Source of the DNA: JAHWKV01 sp040905365
Lineage (GTDB): Bacteria; Actinomycetota; CADDZG01; JAHWKV01
Length of the DNA: 64,000 nt
Direction: 5' to 3'
Assembly (NCBI GenBank): GCA_040905365.1
Contig: JBBDRQ010000034.1
Span: 72,558 to 136,557 of the forward strand
Positions 18,895 to 27,294 of the stretch are shown piece after piece (positions within the stretch are counted from its first letter, which is position 1; each line of letters begins with the position of its first letter). Below the pieces are notes generated by a model. That model did not search any database, was not told the DNA's origin, and was given only the letters and a program-made list of their open reading frames with translations. Position numbers and translations under genes: made by a program.

Positions 18895-19830
18895 TCAATC
18901 CTCGCCCCAGAACAACTCCCGGATAGACTTACCATCGGCGTCCTCGGCATCGGAGTCGCCCTCCCGGGCTTGGCCGCCCTCGGATAGCTCGTCCAAGGAT
19001 CGGTCGTCCTCGGCCTTACTACTTGCAGATTTCTTTTCCTGCTTTGCCGGTTTGGCTTCCGCCCCAGGAGAGGGCCCATGAACTTTCTTCGTAGAGCTCT
19101 CTGCGGTTTCCGATGATTGCGCGGCTGAAGACTCAGCGGTCCGCTCCTTGAGTGACGGCGCAGCCGGCCTCGGGAGTGGCTGAGCAAACATGGATTGGAA
19201 AGAGGGGCGATCGAACAGTCCGGAGGGAGCGCTTGCGGACAACACCGGAGTCTTCTCGAGTAGCTCCAGCTGTGACCGTATGTAGGCGCCCAAGCGGTTT
19301 CTGAAGTCCCGCTCGAAGGTTCGCATTCCCTCTAGACGGTTGCGGAGCTCTTCCTCCTCACGCGTTGCGGCCTTCAGCAATTCGCCCGCCCTGCGCTGGG
19401 CGTCCTGCAGGGTGCTCGCGCTCAAAGCGTCGGCCTGCTCTTCGATCTCCCGCGCCCGCGCCTCGGCCTCATCGACCATTCGCTGCGCCTTAGCGCGCGC
19501 GCCCTGGATGGCGCGGTCGGCCGTCTCCTGCGCGGTGACCAACATCCGCTTGAGCATGTCCTCCGACTCCGAACGAGCCGGTTCCGGACTCGGCGCCGGG
19601 GAGGGGGCCGGGGCAGCTTCCGGCGCGGCGGTTTCCCGCGCCGGAGCAGACCCGCGCCCCACTTGCTCCTGCAACTCCCTCAGGCGTTCATTAAATCCCT
19701 GATTTTCCCGATAGATCTTGCCGTAATCCTCGGCAACCTGATCTATAAACAGGTCCACCTCTTCGTGGCTGTAGCCTCGGAAGGCATCGTGAAATTGCTT
19801 TTCCTGAATTTCACGCGGCGTCATAACCAT
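18895..19830 (-). CDS. divIVA: DivIVA/Wag31-like polar growth protein
   Basis: 311 aa. The N-terminal DivIVA domain begins MVMTPREIQEKQFHDAFRGY and continues EEVDLFIDQVAEDY, the lipid-binding coiled-coil module of the family. A long coiled coil (~30-190) with AQRMVDEAEARAREIEEQAD follows, then a disordered Ser/Glu/Lys-rich tail. Marks curved membrane and organises polar wall synthesis. I take ATG 19830, which has a strong AAGGAGG 8 nt upstream; the longer frame to 19932 lacks this. Position after yggT is typical of actinobacteria. Confidence 0.93.
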   Translation of the reverse strand: MVMTPREIQEKQFHDAFRGYSHEEVDLFIDQVAEDYGKIYRENQGFNERLRELQEQVGRGSAPARETAAPEAAPAPSPAPSPEPARSESEDMLKRMLVTAQETADRAIQGARAKAQRMVDEAEARAREIEEQADALSASTLQDAQRRAGELLKAATREEEELRNRLEGMRTFERDFRNRLGAYIRSQLELLEKTPVLSASAPSGLFDRPSFQSMFAQPLPRPAAPSLKERTAESSAAQSSETAESSTKKVHGPSPGAEAKPAKQEKKSASSKAEDDRSLDELSEGGQAREGDSDAEDADGKSIRELFWGED

Positions 19831-19977
19831 TGACAAGTCCTCCTTAACCGGCGCCTGGAACGGGTGCTCCATACCCACACCCCCCGGCAAGCGGCCACCT
19901 GAGACACTTGCCGACCCGACGTTGCGGTCCACAGGTAACCCGCCGGCCCATTAGGTCTTCGCGTTAACGGTGTCATT

Positions 19978-20253
19978 TCAAGCCGCAATGATGATCGATT
20001 GCAGGATCCGAACGAGTATGAACAGCACGATAAAGGACAAGTCGATAGGAAAACCCATTGGTTGAGGAATGACCCGGCGCAACAGCTGCAACATCGGCTC
20101 AGTCAACCCGTAAACCAGGTCCACAACGGGCATCAGAAAAGGGGGAGGACTCCATCCGGGCTTGAACAGCGGAATGAAGGACAGGACCACTCGCGCGATC
20201 AGTATGTAGATGTAGAGGTCGAGGGTGCGAACCAGGATGAGTTGTACGCTCAC
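19978..20253 (-). CDS. yggT: YggT family membrane protein
   Basis: 91 aa with two hydrophobic segments (about 5-28 and 67-88) around the PVVDLVYGLTEPMLQLLRRVIP motif typical of YggT. GTG start at 20253 with AGAGG upstream. Lies between sepF and divIVA, its conserved place. Function in division or envelope homeostasis is not settled. Confidence 0.92.
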   Translation of the reverse strand: MSVQLILVRTLDLYIYILIARVVLSFIPLFKPGWSPPPFLMPVVDLVYGLTEPMLQLLRRVIPQPMGFPIDLSFIVLFILVRILQSIIIAA

Positions 20254-20280
20254 CCGAGAACCTCTTGGGCCAAGCCCCGG

Positions 20281-20736
20281 TTAAAACTCATTAAACAAAC
20301 CTCGCCGTAACCGCTGCCTCTCCTCCGCCGAAACCTCGACGTTGGCCGGCGTAATCAAATACATGCGCGGAGCCAACCGCTGTACGTCTCCACCCAGGCC
20401 GTAGGCCAGGCCCGACGCAAAGGCGGTTAAGCGCTTGAACGTATCGTCCTCGACGCCCTGCAGATTCATGATGATGGGAACTCCCGACTTCAGCTTGTCG
20501 CCCACTTCTTTGGCGTCGTCGTAAACGGCCGGCGCGACGATATGCACCTGACCTAACGGGAGCGGAGCACTCTGGCGAGCCGGAGGCTCGTACGCCGGAG
20601 ACATCTCGTCCCTGCTGATCTTGCGGATGCTCGACGGACCCCTGGGTGCAGGCTCCCCCAGCGGCTCCAATTGACCGTCCATCTCTTCCTCTTCAACCAG
20701 GCCCAGGTACAAGAGTGTCTTTTTCCAGACGCTCAT
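20281..20736 (-). CDS. sepF: Cell division protein SepF
   Basis: 151 aa. Begins MSVWKKTLLYLGL (membrane-binding amphipathic helix), then an acidic/Pro linker and the SepF core (QVHIVAPAVYDDAKEVGDKL ... GVPIIMNLQG ... FASGLAYGLGG ... RMYLITPANV). Anchors FtsZ to the membrane in bacteria without FtsA; no ftsA is present in this cluster. ATG 20736 with AAAGGTG upstream; the longer frame overlaps the upstream PLPBP gene. Confidence 0.95.
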   Translation of the reverse strand: MSVWKKTLLYLGLVEEEEMDGQLEPLGEPAPRGPSSIRKISRDEMSPAYEPPARQSAPLPLGQVHIVAPAVYDDAKEVGDKLKSGVPIIMNLQGVEDDTFKRLTAFASGLAYGLGGDVQRLAPRMYLITPANVEVSAEERQRLRRGLFNEF

Positions 20737-20740
20737 GAAT

Positions 20741-21487
20741 TCACCTTTCTCGCGACTTGGTATGTGCGGATGCCTGGCGCTCACCGACCAGCCCGACCGG
20801 GTCCCTTCGACCGAAAATTGCTTCACCGACGCGCACCATGGTGGACCCTTCCTCCACCGCCACCTCATAATCTTGGCTCATCCCCATGGAAAGATGGCGG
20901 ATCCTAGCGCAGGAAAATGTCTCAACCGCCCGTTCCCGCAGGCGCGCCAATCGCCGGAACACCTCTCGAGTGGTTTCCGGATCCTCGGTTCGATGCGCCA
21001 TGGTCATCAGCCCAACCAGGTCGAGATTGGGCATCTGCAACACCTGTTCGATCAACTCCTCAACGCCCTCCGGCGCTACACCCGCTTTTCGTGGGTCCCC
21101 GGAAGCGTTCACCTCCACCAACACCTTGACCGGCTCGATCTGCTTCTTGTCGATCTGCTTGTCGATCTGCCGCGCCAAACCTACCCTGTCTACCGAGTGA
21201 ATCGTGTCAACCATGGGCAACAGCTGCTTCACTTTGTTCGTCTGCAACCTTCCCACAAAATGCCAGCGAAGGTCGCCGGGCGCGTCCGAGTACTTGGCCG
21301 CTAGCTCCTGAACGCGGTTCTCTCCGAAGTCCATCTGGCCCGCCAGCGCGGCTTGCTCCACGCGCGTCACATCAAAGCCTTTGGAGACGGCTATTAACCT
21401 CACATCGTCCGGCGGTCTGCCGGCGCGCTCGGCGGCACGCACAATCCGCTCCGCCACCCGCTCGACGGCTTCAGCCACCCCGCCCAT
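20741..21487 (-). CDS. PLP homeostasis protein (YggS/YlmE/PLPBP)
   Basis: 248 aa single-domain alanine-racemase-like barrel. The lysine that binds pyridoxal phosphate is in LIAVSKGF; later motifs are FGENRVQE, WHFVGRLQTNKVK, HSVDR, LSMGMSQDY and VRVGEAIFG. Regulates free PLP. I chose ATG 21487 because GGAGGTGA lies 11 nt upstream and the N-terminus then matches the family; ATG 21508 and 21571 are also in frame. The pgeF/yfiH gene normally between ftsZ and this gene is absent. Confidence 0.93.
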   Translation of the reverse strand: MGGVAEAVERVAERIVRAAERAGRPPDDVRLIAVSKGFDVTRVEQAALAGQMDFGENRVQELAAKYSDAPGDLRWHFVGRLQTNKVKQLLPMVDTIHSVDRVGLARQIDKQIDKKQIEPVKVLVEVNASGDPRKAGVAPEGVEELIEQVLQMPNLDLVGLMTMAHRTEDPETTREVFRRLARLRERAVETFSCARIRHLSMGMSQDYEVAVEEGSTMVRVGEAIFGRRDPVGLVGERQASAHTKSRER

Positions 21488-21593
21488 CGATGCCCGCGTC
21501 ACCTCCATCGCTTTAGCGCTCCCCGACCCCTGCCGCCTGGAGGCCCAGGCCCGGGACTCCCCCAGAGACACGGCTCAAAACAACGGCGCCCAG

Positions 21594-22880
21594 CTACCGC
21601 CTCCTTAGAAAGCTCGGTATGTCCAAGTCGTCGTCGTCATCGTCCAGGTCGGAGTCGGCATCGAACACGTGCGAGGCCGTGGGCTCCGGATCCAGCGAAC
21701 CGTAGGGCGACTGGGGGCTGCGGCCGTACGCCGGCTGCGGCACCGGTCTGGGTAGCACGTCCGGGCGATCCGTAATGATCGGTTCCCGGTCCAGCTCATA
21801 CTCGGCGTCCAGGTCGTCCTCGGCCACAAAGCTTCCGATCGACGGGGGCGGCGCGCCCATCCCAGCCGTCGAGTAGCTCGGAGCACTCTGGTAATGGCCC
21901 GGTGCCGGCGCCGAGCTCTTGCTGCTCACATCCGCCCGTTCAAAGCCGGAAGCGATGACGGTCAGCCGCAGCTCGTCACCGAGCTGGTCGTCGATAACCG
22001 CACCAAAGATGATGTTGGCGTCGGGATGGGCCGACTTGGCGATAATGTTCGCCGCCTGGTTGACCTCGAACAGCCCCAGGTCACTGCCCCCAGAAATACT
22101 GATCAGAACTCCGCGCGCTCCGTCGATAGAAGCTTCCAGCAACGGAGAGGACACGGCATTCTGCGCGGCCAGTACGGCTCGGTCCTCTCCTCGTGCGTTG
22201 CCAATACCCATCAACGATGAACCGGCGTTGAGCATGATGGCCTTCACGTCGGCAAAGTCCAGGTTGATCAGTCCGGGAGTCGTGATCAGGTTGGTGATTC
22301 CCTGAACACCCTGCAGCAGCACCTCATCCGCCATCCGGAAAGCTTCCAGGACCGAGGTGGTCTCGTCGCACACCTGAAGCAGGCGGTCGTTGGGGATAAT
22401 GATCAGACTGTCCAGCCGGTCCTTCAGCTTCATAATGCCCTGCTCGGCGTTGACGCTGCGGCGCCGGCCCTCGAAAGTAAACGGCCGGGTCACCACACCA
22501 ATGGTCAGTGCGCCGAGATTCTTGGCGATATCAGCGACAATCGGGGCGCCACCGGTGCCGGTGCCGCCGCCCTCTCCAGCGGTAACGAACACCATGTCCG
22601 CGCCGCGCAGGACCTCCTCGATCTCGTCCCGGTGTGCTTCGGCGGCTTGCCGTCCCAGTTCGGGATCCGCTCCTGCACCCAGACCGCGGGTAAGGTCCCG
22701 GCCAATGTCCAACTTTACGTCGGCGTCCGACATCAACAAGGCCTGAGCATCCGTGTTGACCGCGATGAACTCGACGCCCTTAAGCCCGGCGTCGATCATG
22801 CGATTTACGGCGTTGACTCCGCCACCACCGATACCAACGACCTTGATAACTGCGAGGTAGTTCTGCGGCGCTACTGACAC
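21594..22880 (-). CDS. ftsZ: Cell division GTPase FtsZ
   Basis: 428 aa. Tubulin signature GGGTGTG at residues 104-110, nucleotide-binding GIGGGGVNAVNRM near the N-terminus, NLDFADVK synergy-loop region, and the C-terminal peptide DDDDDDLDIPSFLRRR that recruits SepF and other partners after a ~100-residue Pro/Ser linker. Polymerises into the division ring. GTG start at 22880 with GGAGGTG 6 nt upstream. It has its own promoter in the 215-bp gap from ftsQ. Confidence 0.98.
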   Translation of the reverse strand: MSVAPQNYLAVIKVVGIGGGGVNAVNRMIDAGLKGVEFIAVNTDAQALLMSDADVKLDIGRDLTRGLGAGADPELGRQAAEAHRDEIEEVLRGADMVFVTAGEGGGTGTGGAPIVADIAKNLGALTIGVVTRPFTFEGRRRSVNAEQGIMKLKDRLDSLIIIPNDRLLQVCDETTSVLEAFRMADEVLLQGVQGITNLITTPGLINLDFADVKAIMLNAGSSLMGIGNARGEDRAVLAAQNAVSSPLLEASIDGARGVLISISGGSDLGLFEVNQAANIIAKSAHPDANIIFGAVIDDQLGDELRLTVIASGFERADVSSKSSAPAPGHYQSAPSYSTAGMGAPPPSIGSFVAEDDLDAEYELDREPIITDRPDVLPRPVPQPAYGRSPQSPYGSLDPEPTASHVFDADSDLDDDDDDLDIPSFLRRR

Positions 22881-22988
22881 TTTGCACCTCCGGATGAGGG
22901 GGGAAGATTAAGACTGGACAAACTCTAACCCTTGACTTAAACTTCAGATAGACTTAACCTAAACCATTACGTGAACTCGCTTAGAGGC

Positions 22989-23027
22989 AATATAGCCCCG
23001 CATTAGGCTCGGGTCAACTAATGCGGG
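22989..23027 (-). promoter_or_regulatory. ftsZ promoter with inverted repeat around the -35 box
   Basis: Minus strand: -35 TTGACC (23017-23012), exactly 17 nt, then -10 TATATT (22994-22989), about 110 nt upstream of ftsZ. A perfect 10-bp inverted repeat CCCGCATTAG (22997-23006) and CTAATGCGGG (23018-23027) has an 11-nt centre that holds the -35 box. This geometry suits a dimeric regulator that would compete with RNA polymerase; as RNA it would be a hairpin upstream of the start point, so attenuation is less likely. Confidence 0.65.
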
Positions 23028-23095
23028 ATAACTACGTCGTTGTAATTTCACGACCTCAACCTGCCACACCTCGACCGCTTCTGCACGCGCATTAC

Positions 23096-23794
23096 TTATG
23101 AACTGCGCAGGGCGGGGCGCGACGGCACCCTCACATCCACAACGGTTCCGCTCGCATCGCTGCCTGCCAGCCGCTCAAGCATCGCCTGGATTGCGTTGTT
23201 TTTCTGCTCCATCTCCTCGGCAGCACCGTAGAAGATCTCCGGTCCACCGTTCAGGTTGAACTTCACCTGGTCTACAGTTAAAGCGCTAATTGACCCTACG
23301 TTCACCCTGAGCGAGCTGGGCAACGATTCGTAGGCCCTCCAAGCGTGCTCAAAGGCCGGATGGTCAATTCGCTCACCCGCCGTCAGCTGCTGGACCGGCA
23401 GGTCGGTTAGCGCGACCAGATTCTCGTCTCCCTGCTGCAGCACCAGTCCCTGCGAATCGACCAGGTACGGTCCAGCGGGGGTCAGAACCACCACCCGGGC
23501 GGTGCGTTCCACCACGGCAACGCGCAGCTTGGAAGGAAGGATGCGCTCAACCCGGGCCTTTCGGATCCATGGATTGGCCAAAACTCTTTCGACCGCCTCG
23601 GAAGTTGAGACCGCCAGCAGGTGCTCCCCGCGCTCCACCGCGACCGTATCGACTAGCTCCTGCTCGCCGATGCGGTGATTGCCTACCACCTCGTACTCCT
23701 CGAGCTTCAGGGCGGGCGACTGAGCGAGCGCAAGCAGCCCTTGGGCCAAGACGCCGCCCAGAGCAAGGACGACGGCGATCCCCAGGACCTTCAT
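23096..23794 (-). CDS. ftsQ: Cell division protein FtsQ (POTRA domain)
   Basis: 232 aa. N-terminal transmembrane segment (residues ~3-24), then the POTRA domain (EYEVVGNHRIGEQELVDTV ... LLAVSTSEAVERVLANPWI) and the FtsQ domain (VVERTARVVVL, YLVDSQGLVL). Bridges FtsL/FtsB-type partners in the divisome. ATG 23794, only 7 nt after the murB stop, so translation is probably coupled. Almost no cytoplasmic tail compared with mycobacterial FtsQ. Confidence 0.9.
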   Translation of the reverse strand: MKVLGIAVVLALGGVLAQGLLALAQSPALKLEEYEVVGNHRIGEQELVDTVAVERGEHLLAVSTSEAVERVLANPWIRKARVERILPSKLRVAVVERTARVVVLTPAGPYLVDSQGLVLQQGDENLVALTDLPVQQLTAGERIDHPAFEHAWRAYESLPSSLRVNVGSISALTVDQVKFNLNGGPEIFYGAAEEMEQKNNAIQAMLERLAGSDASGTVVDVRVPSRPALRSS

Positions 23795-23801
23795 TCCGGG
23801 C

Positions 23802-24764
23802 TCACCCGTCCACTATCAGGCTCGCGGAACGTTCGAACTTTCCGACGATCCGGACCTCTGGAAGCAACGTAACCCCTGCGTTTTTTAGAACCTTTGACTG
23901 GATGTGAGCCATCAGGTCAAAGACGTCTTGAGCAGTAGCACCGGGGCCCGCCAGCAGGAAGTTGCCGTGCTTGCCCGAAACCTGCGCACCCCCAATTTTG
24001 AGCCCCTTCAGCCCTGCTGCGTCTATCAAACTGCCGGCCGACGACCCGGGTGGGTTCTTGAACGTCGAACCCGCGTTGGGAGCCCTGGACGGCTGGGTGT
24101 CGGCTCGGTGGGTCCGGTATAGGTGCATCTTCTCCAAAATCTCGTCACGGTCTCCCCTCTGGAGAGAAAACCTCGCTGCGCAAACCAAGTTGCCTTCGCC
24201 GATCAGCGCGCTTCGGTAACCCATATCCAAGCTCTGCACCGGAATCTCGCTGAACGTGCCCTCACGCAAGCTGCAGACCCTGACGGACTCCAGCACATGA
24301 GACAAGTCCGAACCGTGGGCGCCGGCATTCATCGCTACGGCGCCTCCCACAGTGGCCGGGATTGCGACCGCAAATTCCATCCCCGCAAGGCCCCGGCGGG
24401 CCGCCCAGTTCGCCACCTGCGGCAACGAAGTGCCGGCCCCTGCCTCGATGGTGTCGTCGCCCAGCGCTGCGATCTGATCGAAACCCTTGGCCAGCCGTAG
24501 AACAATCCCCGGGAAGCCCAGGTCGGAAACCAACAGGTTGCTCCCCTTGCCGAGCATGAGGATCTCCATCCCTGTCAGCGCGACGATCTCGGCCGTAACG
24601 CTCAGATCGGTCTCGCTCACGGGTTCCACGAGGACCGCCGCTCGACCGCCTACGCGAAAAGAAGTCAGGGGAGCCAGCGACTCGTCGAGGGCGGTCCGGC
24701 CTTCGATACGCGGCAGCAACCCCTGTACCGTACTGCGGGTTTCGTCATCCATTTCCTCAAACAC
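23802..24764 (-). CDS. murB: UDP-N-acetylenolpyruvoylglucosamine reductase
   Basis: 320 aa, type II-like length. FAD-binding motifs TSFRVGG, LGKGSNLLVSD, AIPATVGGAVAMNAGAHG; substrate domain GSTFKNP (catalytic Ser region), GLKIGGAQVS.KHGNF and the C-terminal LLPEVRIVG glutamate. Reduces the enolpyruvyl ether to UDP-MurNAc with NADPH. GTG start at 24764; ATG 24752 is an alternative. Confidence 0.96.
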   Translation of the reverse strand: MFEEMDDETRSTVQGLLPRIEGRTALDESLAPLTSFRVGGRAAVLVEPVSETDLSVTAEIVALTGMEILMLGKGSNLLVSDLGFPGIVLRLAKGFDQIAALGDDTIEAGAGTSLPQVANWAARRGLAGMEFAVAIPATVGGAVAMNAGAHGSDLSHVLESVRVCSLREGTFSEIPVQSLDMGYRSALIGEGNLVCAARFSLQRGDRDEILEKMHLYRTHRADTQPSRAPNAGSTFKNPPGSSAGSLIDAAGLKGLKIGGAQVSGKHGNFLLAGPGATAQDVFDLMAHIQSKVLKNAGVTLLPEVRIVGKFERSASLIVDG

Positions 24765-24792
24765 CTTGCGGCTCGCCGCCTCTCACCCGACC

Positions 24793-26166
24793 CTAAGCAT
24801 CTTCCCCAGGAGTCCCGAGAAGCCGATCGTGAAGGGTCGTCACGTCGCCGGCACCAAGCGTGATTACCAGGTCGCCCGGGCGCACCACACCAGCCAGGTA
24901 GCGTGCAGCCTCCGAAAGCTTCGGCAGATAGGCTACGCGACGACCGGGTACCGCTTCGCCCACCGCCTCGACGACGAGCTTCCCGGTAACGCCGGGCACC
25001 GGCTCCTCGCGAGCCCCGTAAACGTCGGTCACCACAATGAAATCGGCCTTGCCCAGGGCGATCCCAAAATCGTCGCGAAGGTCCTGCGTTCGACTGTACA
25101 AGTGCGGCTGAAACACGGCCAGCACCCGTCTCCACGGCCCGCTTCGCGCCGCGGTCAAAGTCGCATCGATCTCCGCCGGATGGTGAGCGTAGTCGTCCAC
25201 CAAATTCGCTCCGTTGTACTGCCCCCGATACTCGAATCGGCGGCTGACGCCTCGGAAACCGGCCAATCCTTTACACACGGCGCCCGCGTCCAAACCCACA
25301 TGCAGCGCGGCAGCCGCTGCTGCAAGAGCGTTGAGTACATTGTGTCGACCTGTCACTTCGAGACTTACGAAACCCTTGAGGTCACCCTCTACTATAAGGT
25401 CGAAGCCGGCACCGCTGGCGGTGTAGCGAACCCGCTCGGCCCTAATGGCGGCCCTACCGTCGAACCCGTACGTAATCGGATCAAAGGGGGCGGCCAGCGC
25501 CATCGCCTCATCGCTCTCAGCGCACGCGATCACCGCTTCGCCCGCCCTCGACATAAAGGAGCCAAACGCTTCCCTGAGGGCGTCCATACTCCCGAAGTGA
25601 TCCAAGTGATCTCGGTCTACGTTGGTCACCAAAGCGACTGCGGGCTTCAGCCACAAGAAAGATCGGTACGCTTCGTCGGCTTCGACAACCGCGATCTCCC
25701 CCTCACCCAAGTGGCCGCCTGCCCCGAGGCCCGCGACATCGGCTCCAAGCAAATAAGTGGGATCCAGCCCGCCCCGGCACAGAACACTGGCCAGCATTCC
25801 GGAAGTCGTCGTCTTGCCGTGGGTCCCGCTGATGGCCAGGACCCGCTTCTTCTCAACCAACCTCGCCAGCGCGGCTCCCCGCAACAAAATCGGTATCCCG
25901 TGTTCGCGGGCGAATTCGAGTTCGGGATTGGACTCTGGTATCGCCGCAGACATGATCACGACGTCGGCTCCAGCGGCCAGTTCGGCCTTGTGGCCAACCC
26001 GCCCGGTCATTCCGAGCTCACGCAGAGATCCAAATGCAGCCGATTCCCGTGCGTCCGAACCGGACACCTCTACTCCGCCTTCCATCAACACACGGGCGAT
26101 AGCGCTCATTCCCGCTCCCCCGACCCCGACCATGTGGATCTTTTGCCAACCCAGATTCACAATCAC
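24793..26166 (-). CDS. murC: UDP-N-acetylmuramate--L-alanine ligase
   Basis: 457 aa, three Mur ligase domains. N-terminal GVGGAGMSAIARVL (UDP binding), P-loop GTHGKTTT (~113), EADEAYRSF, TNVDRDHLDHFGS and the C-terminal DDYAHHPAEIDATL. Adds L-Ala to UDP-MurNAc. GTG start at 26166 overlaps the murG stop as GTGA. Confidence 0.97.
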   Translation of the reverse strand: MIVNLGWQKIHMVGVGGAGMSAIARVLMEGGVEVSGSDARESAAFGSLRELGMTGRVGHKAELAAGADVVIMSAAIPESNPELEFAREHGIPILLRGAALARLVEKKRVLAISGTHGKTTTSGMLASVLCRGGLDPTYLLGADVAGLGAGGHLGEGEIAVVEADEAYRSFLWLKPAVALVTNVDRDHLDHFGSMDALREAFGSFMSRAGEAVIACAESDEAMALAAPFDPITYGFDGRAAIRAERVRYTASGAGFDLIVEGDLKGFVSLEVTGRHNVLNALAAAAAALHVGLDAGAVCKGLAGFRGVSRRFEYRGQYNGANLVDDYAHHPAEIDATLTAARSGPWRRVLAVFQPHLYSRTQDLRDDFGIALGKADFIVVTDVYGAREEPVPGVTGKLVVEAVGEAVPGRRVAYLPKLSEAARYLAGVVRPGDLVITLGAGDVTTLHDRLLGTPGEDA

Positions 26167-27272
26167 CGCCCAGCTATCTCCGAGACGAGGTCCGCCATAT
26201 CCTGCGCGGCGTGCGGACGGTGAAGGGACCCGATAGATTCAGACATCACGCGCAGCCCGTCAGGATCGGCTAGCAGGTTGGTAAGGACTTCAACTACAGC
26301 TTTAGGTTCAAGGTCACAATCCATAACCAGCTTTCCTCCACCCACCTCGACCACAGCTTCAGCATTCTTGCGTTGATCGTCGTCCAATGAGATCGGTAGC
26401 GGCACCAGCACGGCGGGCAGACCCACCGCAGCCAGTTCGGCAACCGTGCTCGCCCCGGACCGGCAGAGAGCCACGTCGCTGCACGCGTACGCCATCTCCA
26501 TGGAATCGGTGTATCCGACCACGCGGTGCACCAGGGTGTCTCCTGCCAGCTTATTGGACGCGATCCGCTCATCTACGACCTCGAAGTTTTTGGGTCCGCA
26601 CAGATGCAGCACCTGCACTTCCGAGTCCCTCCACAGATCGTAGGCTTCGATTATCACCTGGTTCAGACTCCGGGCACCCTGACTCCCCCCGAAGACCAGC
26701 ACCGTAGGCCGGTCCGGGGTCAACCCAAACTCTTCCCGACCGCGTGCGGCCAACTGGGATTTATCGAAATTGTGCAAAACACTACGAACCGGGTTGCCCA
26801 CCAATACCGCAGCCGGCCCGAGCTGGCGCTCGGTTCCCGAGAAGCTTACGCCGACCCGCGCGGCGAACCGGAACGCCACCCGGTTTGCCAAACCGGGGAC
26901 GCTGTTTTGTTCATGAAGCGCCAGGGGAATGCGCAACGCCTTGGCAGCCAGCACCGCCGGAAGGCTTGCGTAACCGCCGGTGCCGAGCACCGCGTCGGGC
27001 CTGAAGCGCGCCAACACCCAGGCGCAGCGAAGCGTCGCCACACCGAGCATGCCCAGCGCGGCCGCGTTTCGAAAGCTCAACATAGTGCGGCCCCTGCCCA
27101 GGACGCGCACGCCGTGGAACGGGTATCCGGACGCAGGCACTATACGCGCTTCGGGCCCGCGGCTGGATCCGACAAACGTTACCTCGGCATCCCGTCGCCG
27201 CAGCTCATCGGCCACCGCGAGTCCGGGCGACAGATGGCCGGTCGTACCTCCGCCGGCGACCACTACCTTCAT
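26163..27272 (-). CDS. murG: UDP-GlcNAc:undecaprenyl-PP-MurNAc-pentapeptide GlcNAc transferase
   Basis: 369 aa GT-B glycosyltransferase. N-terminal GGGTTGHLSPG, FGGSQGARSLN, C-terminal GASTVAELAAVGLPAVLVPLP. Makes lipid II on the inner leaflet. I use ATG 27272 (MKVVVAGGG) with GGGAG 7 nt upstream; the frame continues to 27311, overlapping ftsW. Followed by murC with a 4-bp overlap. Confidence 0.96.
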   Translation of the reverse strand: MKVVVAGGGTTGHLSPGLAVADELRRRDAEVTFVGSSRGPEARIVPASGYPFHGVRVLGRGRTMLSFRNAAALGMLGVATLRCAWVLARFRPDAVLGTGGYASLPAVLAAKALRIPLALHEQNSVPGLANRVAFRFAARVGVSFSGTERQLGPAAVLVGNPVRSVLHNFDKSQLAARGREEFGLTPDRPTVLVFGGSQGARSLNQVIIEAYDLWRDSEVQVLHLCGPKNFEVVDERIASNKLAGDTLVHRVVGYTDSMEMAYACSDVALCRSGASTVAELAAVGLPAVLVPLPISLDDDQRKNAEAVVEVGGGKLVMDCDLEPKAVVEVLTNLLADPDGLRVMSESIGSLHRPHAAQDMADLVSEIAGR

Positions 27273-27294
27273 GACAGACTCCCAACCGAAACTA

